Assembly: GCA_000827265.1 (NCBI GenBank)
Contig: KN834759.1
Coordinates: forward strand, 849,666-913,665
Length of the DNA: 64,000 nt
Direction: 5' to 3'
Source of the DNA: Collybiopsis luxurians FD-317 M1
Taxonomy: Eukaryota; Basidiomycota; Agaricomycetes; Agaricales; Omphalotaceae
Shown here one piece after another: positions 48,501-60,418 of this stretch. The notes below the pieces were generated by a model that was given only the letters and a program-made list of their open reading frames with translations, did not search any database and was not told the DNA's origin. The stretch's first letter is position 1. Every line of letters begins with the position of its first letter. Position numbers and translations under genes: made by a program.

Positions 48501-48645
48501 ATCAGCCCAACAGCCAGCTTATGGTCGCGGTTAAAAGCAAACCTGGAAGAGGATTTGGCTGGGCTAGAACTTGTGTGTGAATGTTATTTTCATTTTTAGT
48601 ATATGTAACAGTATTAGCGGCGAAGAAATTTGGATTTCCCTCCAT
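45532..48645 (-). CDS. NB-ARC/TPR NLR-like protein (intact)
   Basis: Four exons (48645-48543, 48488-48326, 48268-47969, 47914-45532) give 2949 nt in one frame, 982 residues. The start ATG (MEGNPNFFAANTVTYTKNEN) needs two upstream introns of 54 and 57 nt. The second exon encodes an unrecognised N-terminal segment (VLIMGPRQLLVTFQQESYRC, then HFDVIDHDHCCILGNHDVSV). Next is MSHCPTSTSFFTGREEVLSV and the NTPase: P-loop GLGGAGKTQCALEFI, Walker B EEWMILLDNADNP, NIVITSRNPGL, and IHPLVHQWIG in the MHD-like position. About eleven TPRs of 42 residues follow (for example LGVEHPSLLSRIQNLAETYK), ending KRLQELFHQFTLGWRL. Known role of such fungal STAND proteins: nucleotide-gated oligomerising sensors proposed for non-self recognition. 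It is paralogous to the broken copy at 9.9-15.1 kb. Confidence 0.92.
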
Positions 48646-49630
48646 TCTGAATCCCGTTGCATATGAAAACATCTGAGGCCTAGTTTATCATGGGTTTGTA
48701 AATGAATGCAGCTCAAAGTAACGGCACACACAAGCGCGAAGAATTTATTTTGTCTTCATTGCTTGTTGAAGTTGAGGTCTGACCGGAAAAGAGAAATATG
48801 GAAGCAGAATTGAAAAGTATGAACCTAACCTGCACCTCAAGGTTTGCACGCTCAGGCTGTTCTGTATCCATAGGGGGGAACCAACAAAATCTTCACCTTT
48901 TGACACCTTATATAGCTTCGAGGTCTAAGGCCGTTGTATACCAATCATGCGTACCATGAGGCAGAAGCATGTTCGCCACCTCATCTGTAGAAAGGGTAAA
49001 TTAATCACTTTCGCAGCTGGTCTAATTTTAAAACTCTACATATAGAAGCTTCATAATCCTATAATAACACGCCAGAAGTGGAAAAAAATTCCGCTTGGCG
49101 GAATCGTGTTCAGAATGATGATCACCTTGCTTGTCCAGGTATGAAATTCTTTTTCTCACGCTTTGTTCGCGTAAAAGCTGTATATGTTTAGTGATGTTGA
49201 CGTGCCTTTTCAGTGAACAGGCTTGCTGCAAGGCGCTCCGCACCGGGTAGTTCACCAATTGTGATTATTCTACTGCTTTTCTCTGCTCCCTCCTGGTATC
49301 TCAATGAGTCTATTTTCAAAAGTATCCGCCAATAGCACTCTGATTCACTTTAAATCGCTGTGAACCCCTTCAAACTCAAAAAATTGCGCCGAAATATGCA
49401 CTTCCGACTTTGTGTGCAGTCTGGAATTGAGACTTTTGAGAGAATAGTGAGCGTTCTTTCATTTCTTCTGTATGCTTACAGATAGCAACTATCAATTTAA
49501 CCTCTTTCCAGCTCGTCAAGAAAACCTAGGCCAAATTTGCAAATAAAAATGACCCTGTTGGAGCCCGGCTGACAATCGGCTCAATTTTTGAATGACGGCT
49601 AGGCTACCATCAGCTGCGAAGTTGGCCAAT
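48646..49630. other. Promoter-side flank of the NB-ARC/TPR gene
   Basis: No further exon could be linked. Small frames only. Confidence 0.45.
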
Positions 49631-50346
49631 TGTTAGGACCGGAACTAAAGTTCGGAAGAGTTCGAATAGTGAGGGTCTTGTAAGTGATTATATCGAGGCT
49701 CGCTTTAGGGGCGTAGTAACAAGGTTCTACGACGACCTGTGTATAGAAGATAGCCGCGAGGCTTGACGACCGCGTTCGGAAGTAAGAAACGCGTGGACTA
49801 GACGCGAAATTGACTGAACAAAGGTAGGTAACCCCCAATAGGCAATAGTTGTTGGTGAGCTAGTTAGAGAAGCAACGACGAAGACGTTGGTGTGTTTTCG
49901 GAGCTGCGTGAGTTTGAGGGTATCGAATCGGAGCTCGCTGGAGGTCCGAACGACGCTAAACAGAACAATTAAATGTATTGAGACAAATGAAAGAAGTTAC
50001 AGGAGTGAAGAAAGCAGAAGGAGAAAGTAGCGAAAAAGTAGGCGAGAGTTCAAGGTAATTCCAACATGCCCCTCCCGGGCTGGTAAATGGTCTATATATA
50101 CTACGGGAATCTCGTAACTATATGGAGCATGCGTAACTTGGTGCAATGAGGCCGGAGTGTAAGGGACGGCGGATGCCGAGGAATTAATGAGTTGTCATGG
50201 CGGATCAATCTGGATGGAGGTATGAATAATGAATGGCTGGAAAGACATGGATGATGAAGGAGAATAGAAGCGAAGGATAGTCGGCGCGATGGAAGGAAGG
50301 AGAAGAAAGAGTCGATTAGGAGAAAAGAGTCAGTTGGGGTCTAACA
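49631..50346. mobile_element. Solo LTR (716 bp) with CCAAT target duplication
   Basis: It starts TGTTAGGACCGG and ends GGGGTCTAACA, giving inverted ends TGTTAG/CTAACA. The 5-bp direct repeat CCAAT flanks it (49626-49630 and 50347-50351). A TATATATAC segment near 50093 may be its promoter. No retrotransposon coding region adjoins it, so it is a solo LTR. The end sequences resemble those of the 40906-41594 LTR, suggesting related families. Confidence 0.87.
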
Positions 50347-50859
50347 CCAATACATCAGCAAGTTCGCAAGTCCGTGATGGCTATGAGCGGTATATTACAT
50401 CCATTCATGCAGAAATTATAAGTACCGCGATTTTTATCAAATATTCATATCCCCCTTATACCAACTTCCTACAGTGTTCATACCGCCTTCATACTACCTT
50501 TTTTTTTTGTGCTGCTCTCAGAGGCCCATTTCAAATTCTTGGAATAAATCTTCATTTGCAATGAACTGCATATTCAATCACTTGAAAAACTTAGATACAT
50601 CCAATTACTAGTGATACTGCAAAGACGCTGCTAAAGACAGGAAAGAGATGAGGGTGTACCTGTTTGATTAAACCACTCTTAGTGTTAAACTTTCTCAGTA
50701 CTTGCGGAGGCAGCAAATGCGGTCGGAGCTGTGTAACAGTACATAAACCGTACATATAAAGGGTGGGGACACCATAGGCAGTACAAAAAATCATCCAGGG
50801 GAAAACGAACGAGAGGTAACTGTAGTTAAGAATAGTAGCAGCACGAGGAGCCAAGAGCA

Positions 50860-53504
50860 TCACCGCGGCCGTTTGCGTAAATTATCCCGATGATGCCGGC
50901 TCGGTTCGGAATCAGTAGCGGTAGACGGGACACCAGGAGAAGCACTTCCAGTGGCCATGGCCCTAATTTTACTTGTACAGCTGGTCCGAGCCTGTGGCTG
51001 TTTTCGTTCAGTTTGGGGGCCGCGTTTACTTCTGCTGCTTCCACCAGCGGCCTCTGCGTTGACACCGCCGTCATTAGCGATAGAAGCCAGTAAGCTGGGT
51101 GCTTTACCCCGCCTTTTGTTGGAGGTGGTAATCATCGGAGCGGCGGAGGATGCAGCAACACGAGACTTTCCTCTGGTTAGCCTGTCTTGCTTCGGTTCTG
51201 ATGGGCTTGATGGAACCGCAGCTGACTTCGACGTCGGCCTGTGTCACTTTCTGTCAGAGCTGGTAGTTACCGGAGTGTTACTGGTGGACCCAGGAGCGCG
51301 AGACCTGTTTCTACCGCTTCTTCTCACCATGTCCTGCTTCTGCTCTGAAGAACCAGACGCAGCTGCAGCCGGTCTCGCCGATGTTGACCTACGTCGCTGT
51401 CCACTGCCATCGCCGTTACCAGCCAAAGTCAGAGGAAGTACAGATACAGTTGAAGGGGGTGAAGATACGTCGCTTTGAGGAAATATCCGTGCAAGATGAC
51501 GCATGAGTAAGTCCTTCGAAAGCCCTTTCACCGCCTCGCTCAAAGCTTCAATGTTCAAGATTGCTGCAGGAGATTCTTCACGTGGAATGCTCTTCTCCGT
51601 AGCCTTGTCAACAACTAATGATCTAGACACTCTTAATACTCCCGTAGGGCCCATGCCATGGTAGAGATTTGGCAACATCTCCAGTAGAGAAATGATTTCA
51701 GGCTGTACATAGCAGAGGGATATAAGTGAGAAGCTCTGAACAATGATAAATCTCATCACCTGATCATGGAAAATCTTTGCGGGACGAGCATTCTCTACAT
51801 CCAAAGCAAATGTTGGATTCTCTTTCTCTGTAAACGTCGAAGGCACGCACCCAAATACCTAAAAGGACCGTGCATCAGATAGTTGCAGACAAAAGATCAG
51901 CGTGGCGCTAGTGCTCGAACTCGATGGGTGGTGGTATCACACAAAACGGTTCGTCACGTTCGTGTTTGAACCAAGCTAGGACTTCCTCCCGAGTCTGAGC
52001 CACAACGGCGAGTCAATCTGGAGTATTTTTCCGAAAAGGAAACTTCTGCGGCTTCCAGGCGATCCCCAAGTTTCGAGGAAGTTACAAGCCTGGCTTTGAA
52101 TAACGACGAGAGTGAGCCTGTGACCTTGAAAGCGTTGGATAATTTGGAAGGACCGGCGAAAAGAGAGGCGAAAGACAACGCGAGGAACAGCACGAAATGT
52201 GTAGGACGAATTTCGATGCAGTAGTCTCTGCCAAAGGTCTCAAACATTGTGATCCCGTAATTCAATTTAACCACGTCTTTAAGCCACCCTGCTCCATGGA
52301 TCACCGTCAAAGGTTCATCCAATGCAATTTTGAAGCAATATGCGTCGACGAAGTAGCCATAGTCCCCAATGACAAGGGCTCTATCCTCGGTCTCGCAGTC
52401 GAGACATCCCTTGGAAGTAGTCAAGTACGTGATGGCGGCTCGATGCATCTCAATGATGCAGACATAATCTAACAAAGAAAACAAAGACGTCCGTTCAGTT
52501 GTCAGATATAATTCTTTATTCTGCCCAGACACGTACTGCTCTCTAATTCTCTGGAACCGAGTTCAGTATACCAATTGTTGTGCAGCTCCGCCTCTCCATG
52601 AGGATAACTATCGTTATCGGGAGGTTTGAACTTGGCCAGTTTATTGATATAGTCCCCCAATAACGTATGTGGACTCTCGAAATTGCCAGCCAAAGAAACT
52701 GTCAGATACGAGGCTGTATACTGATATCTGGAGATTTTGTGAGCAAGCACGAAATTGATGAATGATCTGTTTACAAACTGTCCACGTAGCCACTGCCATG
52801 CTCGACTCAACAGCGCTTGACCCGTAGCCGACTCCTGAAACTCTGTCGGCAAGAATTGAGAAATGTACCGTCGCTGGGTTTGCTCGTCATCAAAGGCACC
52901 TGTGTCTGAATACCAACACCAATTGTCCCACTAGCCAACCAAAGACTGGAAGTGTTCTGAAAGAATCACAGTTCCGGCAACGACGAACCGGATGGGCAGG
53001 TGCTCCAATCGCCGTTGCAGAGCCCGTATCACCTCCTTTAGGACAGGATAACCCAGATAGGCCATTCTGACCTCCTCTAAGCAACCTCAAGTAATTTGCC
53101 AGTGTTGTCGATGTAACGAATCGCTTTGTTGACTTCCCCACATTTGGAATTGGACCGCCAGGCATTGCGCTGGAAATACACTACATAGTAAGATGAAGAC
53201 CTTGAGATTAAAGGCTAATAACGCACCGTAGATACGTTCCAGAGCTCCCAAGTTCTTTACTGCGTGAGCATCGTGAATCATTCGCCGTAATTTGGAATTC
53301 TCGGACATGCCCAGAACGCAGAGTTCAATGGGATATTGGTGCACATTGCCTGATTCTTCTGTTAGATACGAATGCAGAAAATCTGAGGCGGCCTCAGCGT
53401 CGTGAATATCAGGAAAAAAAACGAAAATATCCATTGAAGAGTTCGAGGCGACGTTGTTGACTACGTAGTTCCTCGATGTCTGAGTCAGTTGTCAACCCGG
53501 TCAT
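50860..53504 (-). pseudogene. Agaric-type multi-exon gene of unknown function, disrupted
   Basis: No named family recognised; it recalls a lineage-restricted agaricomycete group. The start at 53504 gives MTGLTTDSDIEELRSQQRRL. The frame breaks in a run of eight T (minus strand; 53414-53421), where seven would keep it open into PDIHDAEAASDFLHSYLTEE. It then reads GALERIY, an intron, YFQRNAWRSNSKCGEVNKAI and DNTGKLLEVA. A second 1-nt break near 53080 precedes EEVRMAYLGYPVLKEVIRAL and LPIRFVVAGTVI. Later exons contain TGAFDDEQTQRRYISQFLPT, RAWQWLRGQFVNRSFINFVL and DYGYFVDAYCFKIALDEPLT. The C-terminal part is basic and Ser-rich. It meets TGA at 51244-51246 yet stays open in frame for 127 more codons. 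Homopolymer sequencing errors could explain the first break but hardly all three. Confidence 0.62.
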
Positions 53505-54142
53505 GGGTTAATCATGTGGAGGAACATGGCGGTACACGTTTCAGCTCGATAGCGGTGCTGGTGGCAGAAATTAAAATAATTAATGAAATCCAAAAAGGAA
53601 AGGGAGGAGAAGGAGGGAGGAGAAAGAGGGAGGAGAGAGTGTGTCGTCTTTACAGTTATCACTCTTATTTTTTGTACATGCACCTTTCTATCAATCAGCG
53701 CTAAGCGATATGTCAAGTTTCAATGCGTTTTTGATGCGAACAGTTACGAGAACGAGTTGGGCTGCGTACTGACCTTTATTTGGATTTTTATTAGCCGGTC
53801 CGCGGTGTCTTCGGTTCCCCGGCACAGATAGTGTTACCAAAATGGAGTTATTTTAGAGGTTCCCATGACGTTCCGGCGTTTATGGTCGTGTTCTTGTCCC
53901 ATCCTGCATGAATCTTTCGAGTATGTAGTCCCAGGGCTGAAGCTCTAAGAAAATCGTAAAAGGAGGAATAAATTTGCTTATATGAGAGAGTATCATGACC
54001 AAAATTTGTGTGACTTGAATAACAATTGATAGAACCGGATGGTAAAAGATACTTATGTTCACCGAGTATTTGTCCTTGTGAGCTTAAGCCATACTCAAGT
54101 ATGCACAAGAAATATATTATGTATATGATACATGAAAGTAGA
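53505..54142. other. Spacer between two decayed genes
   Basis: AT-rich, with a purine run (AGGAGGGAGGAGAAAGAGGG near 53611). No gene supported. Confidence 0.45.
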
Positions 54143-57100
54143 CTACATTCCTAAATGTTTCTGGGCAGCTGGTGTTAAGTCTGCAAGCGGGGGAGGTTCA
54201 CATTGTGCTTTCCCTGGAGTCTTGGAGTTACAACCCATGCAAACCTTGACTGAGTGTTGACTGCAGTCTCGGCATGCATGCTGACACCTGTACCAAGCAC
54301 TTGCACCATTACACTGTCCAGCTGCATGCCCACATCGAATGCAGTGTCGGGTCATTCGTTGCTTTTTAACCGGACGCTGCGGTTGCACATTCATAGTCTG
54401 CTTGTGACTGATTTGAGAGATGAGAGTCACTGGATTTGATGTGGAGGCTTGTGCTAATGCAAGCGTTGAGCTGCTATTCATGCCCAGATTAGCTTTGCAT
54501 CACATGCATAAGAAAACTGGAAGCATACCCTGTCACTGATGCAGAGTCATCTGTAGGTTCAATTAACCCTCTGGCTACATGACGACATTGAAGTGGTGCC
54601 TCTGTTGCATGTACCAGTTTCTCTGTTCGCTTATGGTCCCAAGTTGATTTTCAGAGCTTGTGACATCAAAGGCAAGAGAAAGTGACTGTTGAAGAGTTCC
54701 ATTCTTCTCCCAGTTTCCATTAGCATACTGCGTTAACTGTTCACTTAACTAGGGCCTGTTAATATAGAATGATTGACCGATACACATTGAAACCTACCTT
54801 GTAGTATGCATCTGGCATAGATTCAACACAGCGATTCCAGATTTGTACAGCACTCAGTGATAGTTCTTTCTGACTAATATAAAACTCTTTACATGTTGCC
54901 ATGAGTGAGGTAAAGAGTTTTCATTCCTGAATGGTATGAATAGGGAGAACCGCTTTGCGAGTACCTTGGAGTTGAGCCAAAAATCCCTGCTTCTGTTTCT
55001 GATCGAGACTAGGAATGAAGGGTTGCATTCCTGATTTTTCAGGAATAGTAGCTGGAAGGGTGAGGACTCCGAGAACTTCATTTGTTGGCCTGTACAGATT
55101 GCCATTTTCCCAAGGCAGAGGAGTCGGACAGTGCTGGGGGAAATGAGCCGAAATTGTAATCTCAAGCTCTTGAATCTCATTCGATAACCAGATGTAGTTG
55201 TGTCCACAGAATGTTTCACCAGTGGAGTTAAAAGTCCCTACCTAGATAAAGATCACAATGTCAATGAAGATTGGTGTCTAAGCAGATTATATGACTTACA
55301 TGAAGGTTATGATGCAAAATGAAATCTAGCAGGCATGCAAGCATATGCGGATGGATGTCCCTTGGGTTGGCATTCTTGGTTGCAAATGGGTATGTGTGTC
55401 ACCTTCAGTCATATTGGTTCCTCGAATGCATCACCAGATCTGAAGAGCTCCAGCACAGTAATCAAGCCCAATGCAGTAATACAGTGATATACCAGGAGGA
55501 TCCAATAGATAGCCATTCTGGATAAGATCAAGAATGTTCTTCACTGTCTTCCAGGTAGAGGATGTGAAAAGTGGCAAATTGGTCTTGGCATCCTTCAATG
55601 GACTGCATTTCATGAAAACTTCATGAATTACTGGATAAAGGATCTCAGGTAGTGGTGTAGTTCAATGAACATGCAACCACAGCCACCGTGCTTTATATTG
55701 AAGCATGAAATCCCAAGTAAGACCCTTTGAGTAAAGCCAGTCAGAAACATGTCGCTTGTCCTTGGGATGTGGAATGAACATTGCATTGCACAAGATTTGG
55801 GCAAATGGGATATGCAGAGCATGAGTTTGAGAGATGTTTATCATATTGAAGATGTGAAAAGGATCCTTGGGAACTCAGCTGCAAATAACGCTTGCAAATG
55901 CATCCAGTCCAAGCTCTCGAGGACCAAGATTTGCTCTTCCCAATTCTAAACTTTCCTCATCTTGCTCCAGTCCCTCAACCCCAGCTTCGAGAGGACTATT
56001 GGCATCTAAAAGTGTCGACTTGATGAGATGTCCCAGTGCCTCATCCTGACTCTCCTGGGATCTTCGCTTCCAAAAGGAGATGATGATGCAGCTGGATTTG
56101 ATGGCTGATGTCTCGCTGGCTGTTGCTCAGGTGGGACAGAGAGAGGAAAGGTTGGATATGGATGTGAGCCAATGCAAAGTCGACTGAGAAGAGAGACTAT
56201 ATTAAATGGCACTGAGCCAAAGTCGGCTAGTGCTTTTTTGTGTACCTTCAGGACAGCGCCAGGAATGATGACCTCAGTAATACGGACTACTGCTCGAGTT
56301 GAGGTAATGTGGATACTGTCAAGACTGTCTATATCATCTGATGAGTTGGAAAGGATACCATGCACTATGATTTTCTTTTGATCATCACTGAGAATGATTA
56401 ATGGTGTTCCCAGGGCTGTGGTGATAGTGACAGGTGCAGGAAGTGGAATTTCATTGATGCAATGGAAGAGCAGGAGGCTGGCATATGCATCCTTTGCCGC
56501 ATACTCAATCTGAGAAGGATTCAGTTCTGCATCCCCCCAGTTACTACTGATTTGCTCAGCTTTATTCATTTGCCAAGGATAGCAGCTGTCAAATTGCTCA
56601 GTGAAGCTCAAGCATCAGAGATAAGGAAATTTTCCTTGGCAAAAGAACCCGGTTCAAGCCTGCTGAGAAATAGACCCTGGCCAGATATTGTTTCAAGATG
56701 GCGCAGATCACCATTGACCATTTGCCCGACTTTGAGAATGCAATGTTCATGCAGAAACATCAGCAGCTGGTGAGGAAGTTTGTGCAATGCCAGTTGCTCT
56801 CCAATCTAATAATCATGAGCAATCAAAAATTACTGTGTAAAGAAGAGTTACCTGTAGTATATAAACTTCATCTCTAAGGGCAATCTGAACCACTGCAGTT
56901 GGCCCTTTTCCACTAACTCAACCATCTTCAGAAATATCAACATTCCATTCAGCATCAAACCCAATGGCTAGGTAGCCACCAGAAAGGGGCAAACAATCCA
57001 TAACAGCTCGGAGAGCATTATCAATCTGTTCAGTTGTGTAAAGAACATGAATAATGTCTGAGGAATGGTAAGCAGGGGAAGGTTGGAGTGTTTTTCAACA

Positions 57101-59091
57101 GGGACAACATCATCAAGAAGGGACAGAAAGCATTCCTCAAGCATTCCCTTATCGGCCATATTATCGGTGTAGAATACCTCAGGTTGTTGATGACCATAAA
57201 GGTCTAAAGACTCCTGCATTCATTTCAAAGTGTCGGTAAACTGGGAATGAGATTTGGTAGCAACAAAGTTGCAAACTCAAATCTCGCCCTTGTCATTGGT
57301 GACGGTAAGCAGCGCTGTGAAAATGGGTACTCCATCAACTTTAATGATATGCTTTGCAAGCTGTAGAAAATATTAGAGATATAACAGAAATCACCCTTAA
57401 TGCACATACCTTGTGGCTATGGTCAATTGCACAGATTCGGCCAGTAAGCATTGTGGTGTGCTGATGAAAGCTCTGTTTGTGACTTTCAATGAAACTATCA
57501 TAAATGTTTCAAAGCCATTGGCCACTGGGGACAAAACCATGAAAGCCTGATTCCGATGTATCATCAAAGGGCAAAAATGGCTCATATTGTTGTCCAGGAA
57601 GGTTCAAGCATGAAACAACTGTATGCAAGTACTGACAGCGAAGTTTGTCATAGTGAAGGAGGTGTTGAACTCGAAACATTGCGGCTACTTGATGTGCTCC
57701 CATTCCACTCTGAATGCAAGATCGTAGAACACCTAATGCATGTAATGAAAGACCACTTCCCCAGCTGAGATGCACAGGAAATTGAGCTGCAAGTGGTGGG
57801 GGGAGGTTGGCTAAAATATGATGGTCCCAGCTTCGGAAGACTTTCTTGCAGTTCCGACAACGATAGGAATAACCAATTATCCAAAATGAGCAGTCAATGT
57901 CAACAATGCAATGGGGTTGAGGGAGAAGGGTGTGGCAATGTAAAGCTTGTTTGCAATCAGCCTGAGGACATGCTATTCCAACTTGAATCAAAGCTTCAGG
58001 ATCCCAGAGGAAAAACTGAGGAATGAAGAGATCCATTGGATGCACATTCAGCTTCTGCAAGATTGATCAAGTGGATTTAGTTGGAAACCAAAATGTACCA
58101 GCATCATACAGGCGCAATTGACCAGAAACACCCAATTGGTCAGCTTTAATTTGCTCCATAGCTGAGGTGAGGTGATTTTGAAACCAAGTCGGATATGGGC
58201 ATAAGGTTCTCTTTTGTCTCTGTTCAGGAGTTGACAATGATGCACTGGAATGTGACGTCGTGTCTTTAGGAGGGTCAAGTTGTTCATTGTCCTTCTCAAA
58301 TTTGTACCCATCATCCACATCTTCATCCTCGTCCGTATCATTTTCACCAATGCCCTCAGCTATCAGCGAATCAACTGAGTTCTCAATTATCTGGTCCTCA
58401 TCCAGATCTATGAGATGCAACAACGATTGAGCAAGGTTCGAAACAGATGGAAACTCAAGTGCCTCAGAAGCATTCCCATTGTCAGTAGCAGAGGAAGATG
58501 CTTTCTGTGCACATTCAAGAACGGTGGTATGGGAAGACAATGTTGTTGAAAAACCAGGCAGTTGCTGGTTAGCATTCGGACTTGATTGATCAGGCAGTGG
58601 GATTAACAAGGAAGGAGTAGAATTTGGCTGGTACAATACAGAAGATAATGTGTTCAATGGTACGGTATTCGACGATGAAGCTACTCCCTGGAATGGCTGC
58701 CGCATGATTTCTTTCCATGTGGATGGACTTGAGCCAGTAGCGGGAACAGTCTGCAGGTATTGTGAGTAACTGAAGTAGAATATGAAGGATGAGCACTCAC
58801 TAAACCAACAGCTGCATAAGGAGCTGGATTGTCGCATTTTTGCCTTCCAATTTCCTTCTGAGCAAGCTGTTTGTAGCCAGTTCCTTGGGGTCGACCAACA
58901 GGATGCTTTGCAGCATTGTTATTGATGGCAGGTATGAATGGAGTAAACGATTTGGTGCCTTTTGGCCATCCAGATTTCCAAGATTCCCCACCAGCTTCTG
59001 TATTGGTATCCTGTATATGAATGGCTGAAGGTTCATAGAATATGAGTTGTGAGAAGGGTTCAGAGCTGTGGGATGATAACGGCGAGCGCAT
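54143..59091 (-). pseudogene. Decayed DUF6729-like / DEDDy 3'-5' exonuclease / Cys-rich gene
   Basis: Starts at 59091 (MRSPLSSHSSEPFSQLIFYE) with an AT-hook-like GRPQGTGYKQ and a long acidic, Ser-rich region. A DUF6729-like module follows: PQFFLWDPEA, GIACPQADCKQALHC, DIDCSFWIIGYSYRCRNCKK, VFRSWDHHILANLPPPLAAQ, SGMGAHQVAAMFRV. Then comes a WRN-like DEDDy exonuclease: motif I LAIGFDAEWNVDISEDG near 56950, and NWGDAELNPSQIEYAAKDAY (YxxxD) near 56500. Next is a region with KDKRHVSDWLYSKGLTWDFM, and a Cys-rich C-terminus CIRCGHAAGQCNGASAWYRC with later CRDC and CMGC. In-frame TGA codons occur at 58067-58069, 57277-57279, 57220-57222 and 56918-56920, plus a probable frameshift near 57085. Such genes are repeated in agaric genomes and behave like mobile or selfish genes (inference). 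This copy cannot make the full protein. Confidence 0.75.
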
Positions 59092-60418
59092 CCGGAATTG
59101 ATTAAAGAAAATATAAAGTATATGAATTCAAAGAGATTACAGTACGGTTGAACGTCGAACGAGAGAGGTGAACCAGGATTGAATAACTGGGGGCAGTGAA
59201 ACTGAACCAGAAGTCATGAGAAAGTATTCCCATTACAGTTTATTACTAATATGAGCGCTATCCGCTATCACTGTCTGCCACCAGCATGGATAGCAAGCCT
59301 GTATTTCTACGCGTAATATCAAGTAGAACCTATCACAATTCTGGGACAAGCATGACTCCTCATAGTTTCGGGATGTAGCGGTGCGTCACATATCGCCGTA
59401 ACACTTGCATAGCTCCGCATATACCCACATTCCTTTTATTCATCATTTACATTACATTCATTCAATTAGACTACATTCGCACTTTCATTCCATCTGTACT
59501 CGCATCGTTACTCGTAGATCACTTGGACAGTTACTCAACTTATTACATATACCCTAATTTACTATATAAGCCAGCATATATGTAGAAGTAGGGCAGGATT
59601 TTCTGAATCGACACTTTATCGTTGTCATTTCTGGCCGAATACTCAGTAAAGACTTTCGACGTCTGCTCACCTTGTTCACCTCTTGTCTGCGTGCTTTGTT
59701 ACTCCGTCACTGACACGCGACACGGGAAGAGCAACAACAAAAAAATGATTCAATAGTTACTGGAAAAAGGTTATCGGGTCTTTTTGTCTCGCCAGGTAGG
59801 AGTTCCTTCTCAATCATTTATGTAGTTTTTTGATTGATTTTCTCTTCTTTTCATCTCGTTAGTGATTTGTATCTTTCGCAACACTCTCCCTTTCCCTCCT
59901 GTGGCCTTTTAGTTCTCTTTTCTTTGTCGAAATGTGCACTGAGTCACTCACTCTCTTTCAAATTTTTTTCCCTTTATTGTTGCTTTTGTATTTGTACTAC
60001 AATATGGCCTTTTTATTTTACTGTTGTATTTTGGAGTGTTGTGTCCTCTCAATGCACTCGGGGGCCCTATCAGGTTGCCCTTTTTTGGCTATAGCGAAGG
60101 TCTTCCCCAGCATTGATTGGTCATTTTTTTACCATTTTTTTTTTACCTGTCACATGATAGCAAAAAAGCGCAAATTTTCCAGTGCCACGTCAGCGGCGGC
60201 TAGCTTAAATACAATAATATTGCCAGAATATTCTTCTATTTTCCTGCTTACCAATACTTACTCTTTTACTTTGACTCACTGACTGCAGACTCTGGTAATT
60301 AGTAGAACCTTCTAGATAACATGTACTTAGGTATATAAGGCTCCAACAAGAGCCAGCAATAACAAGTCCATTATTCATCTCATAACCCATTATCAACAAT
60401 AAGTTTGGCAATGACCAC
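59092..60418. other. Intergenic, pyrimidine-rich
   Basis: The plus strand is T/C-rich (59820-60170) with no supported gene. A promoter-like ACTATATAAGCC lies near 59561. An LTR-like segment at about 59270-59720 lacks matching ends. Confidence 0.4.

Noticed and set aside
59270..59720. LTR-like segment with ACTATATAAG and pyrimidine-rich end
   Set aside because: No matching TG...CA ends with a target duplication could be found.
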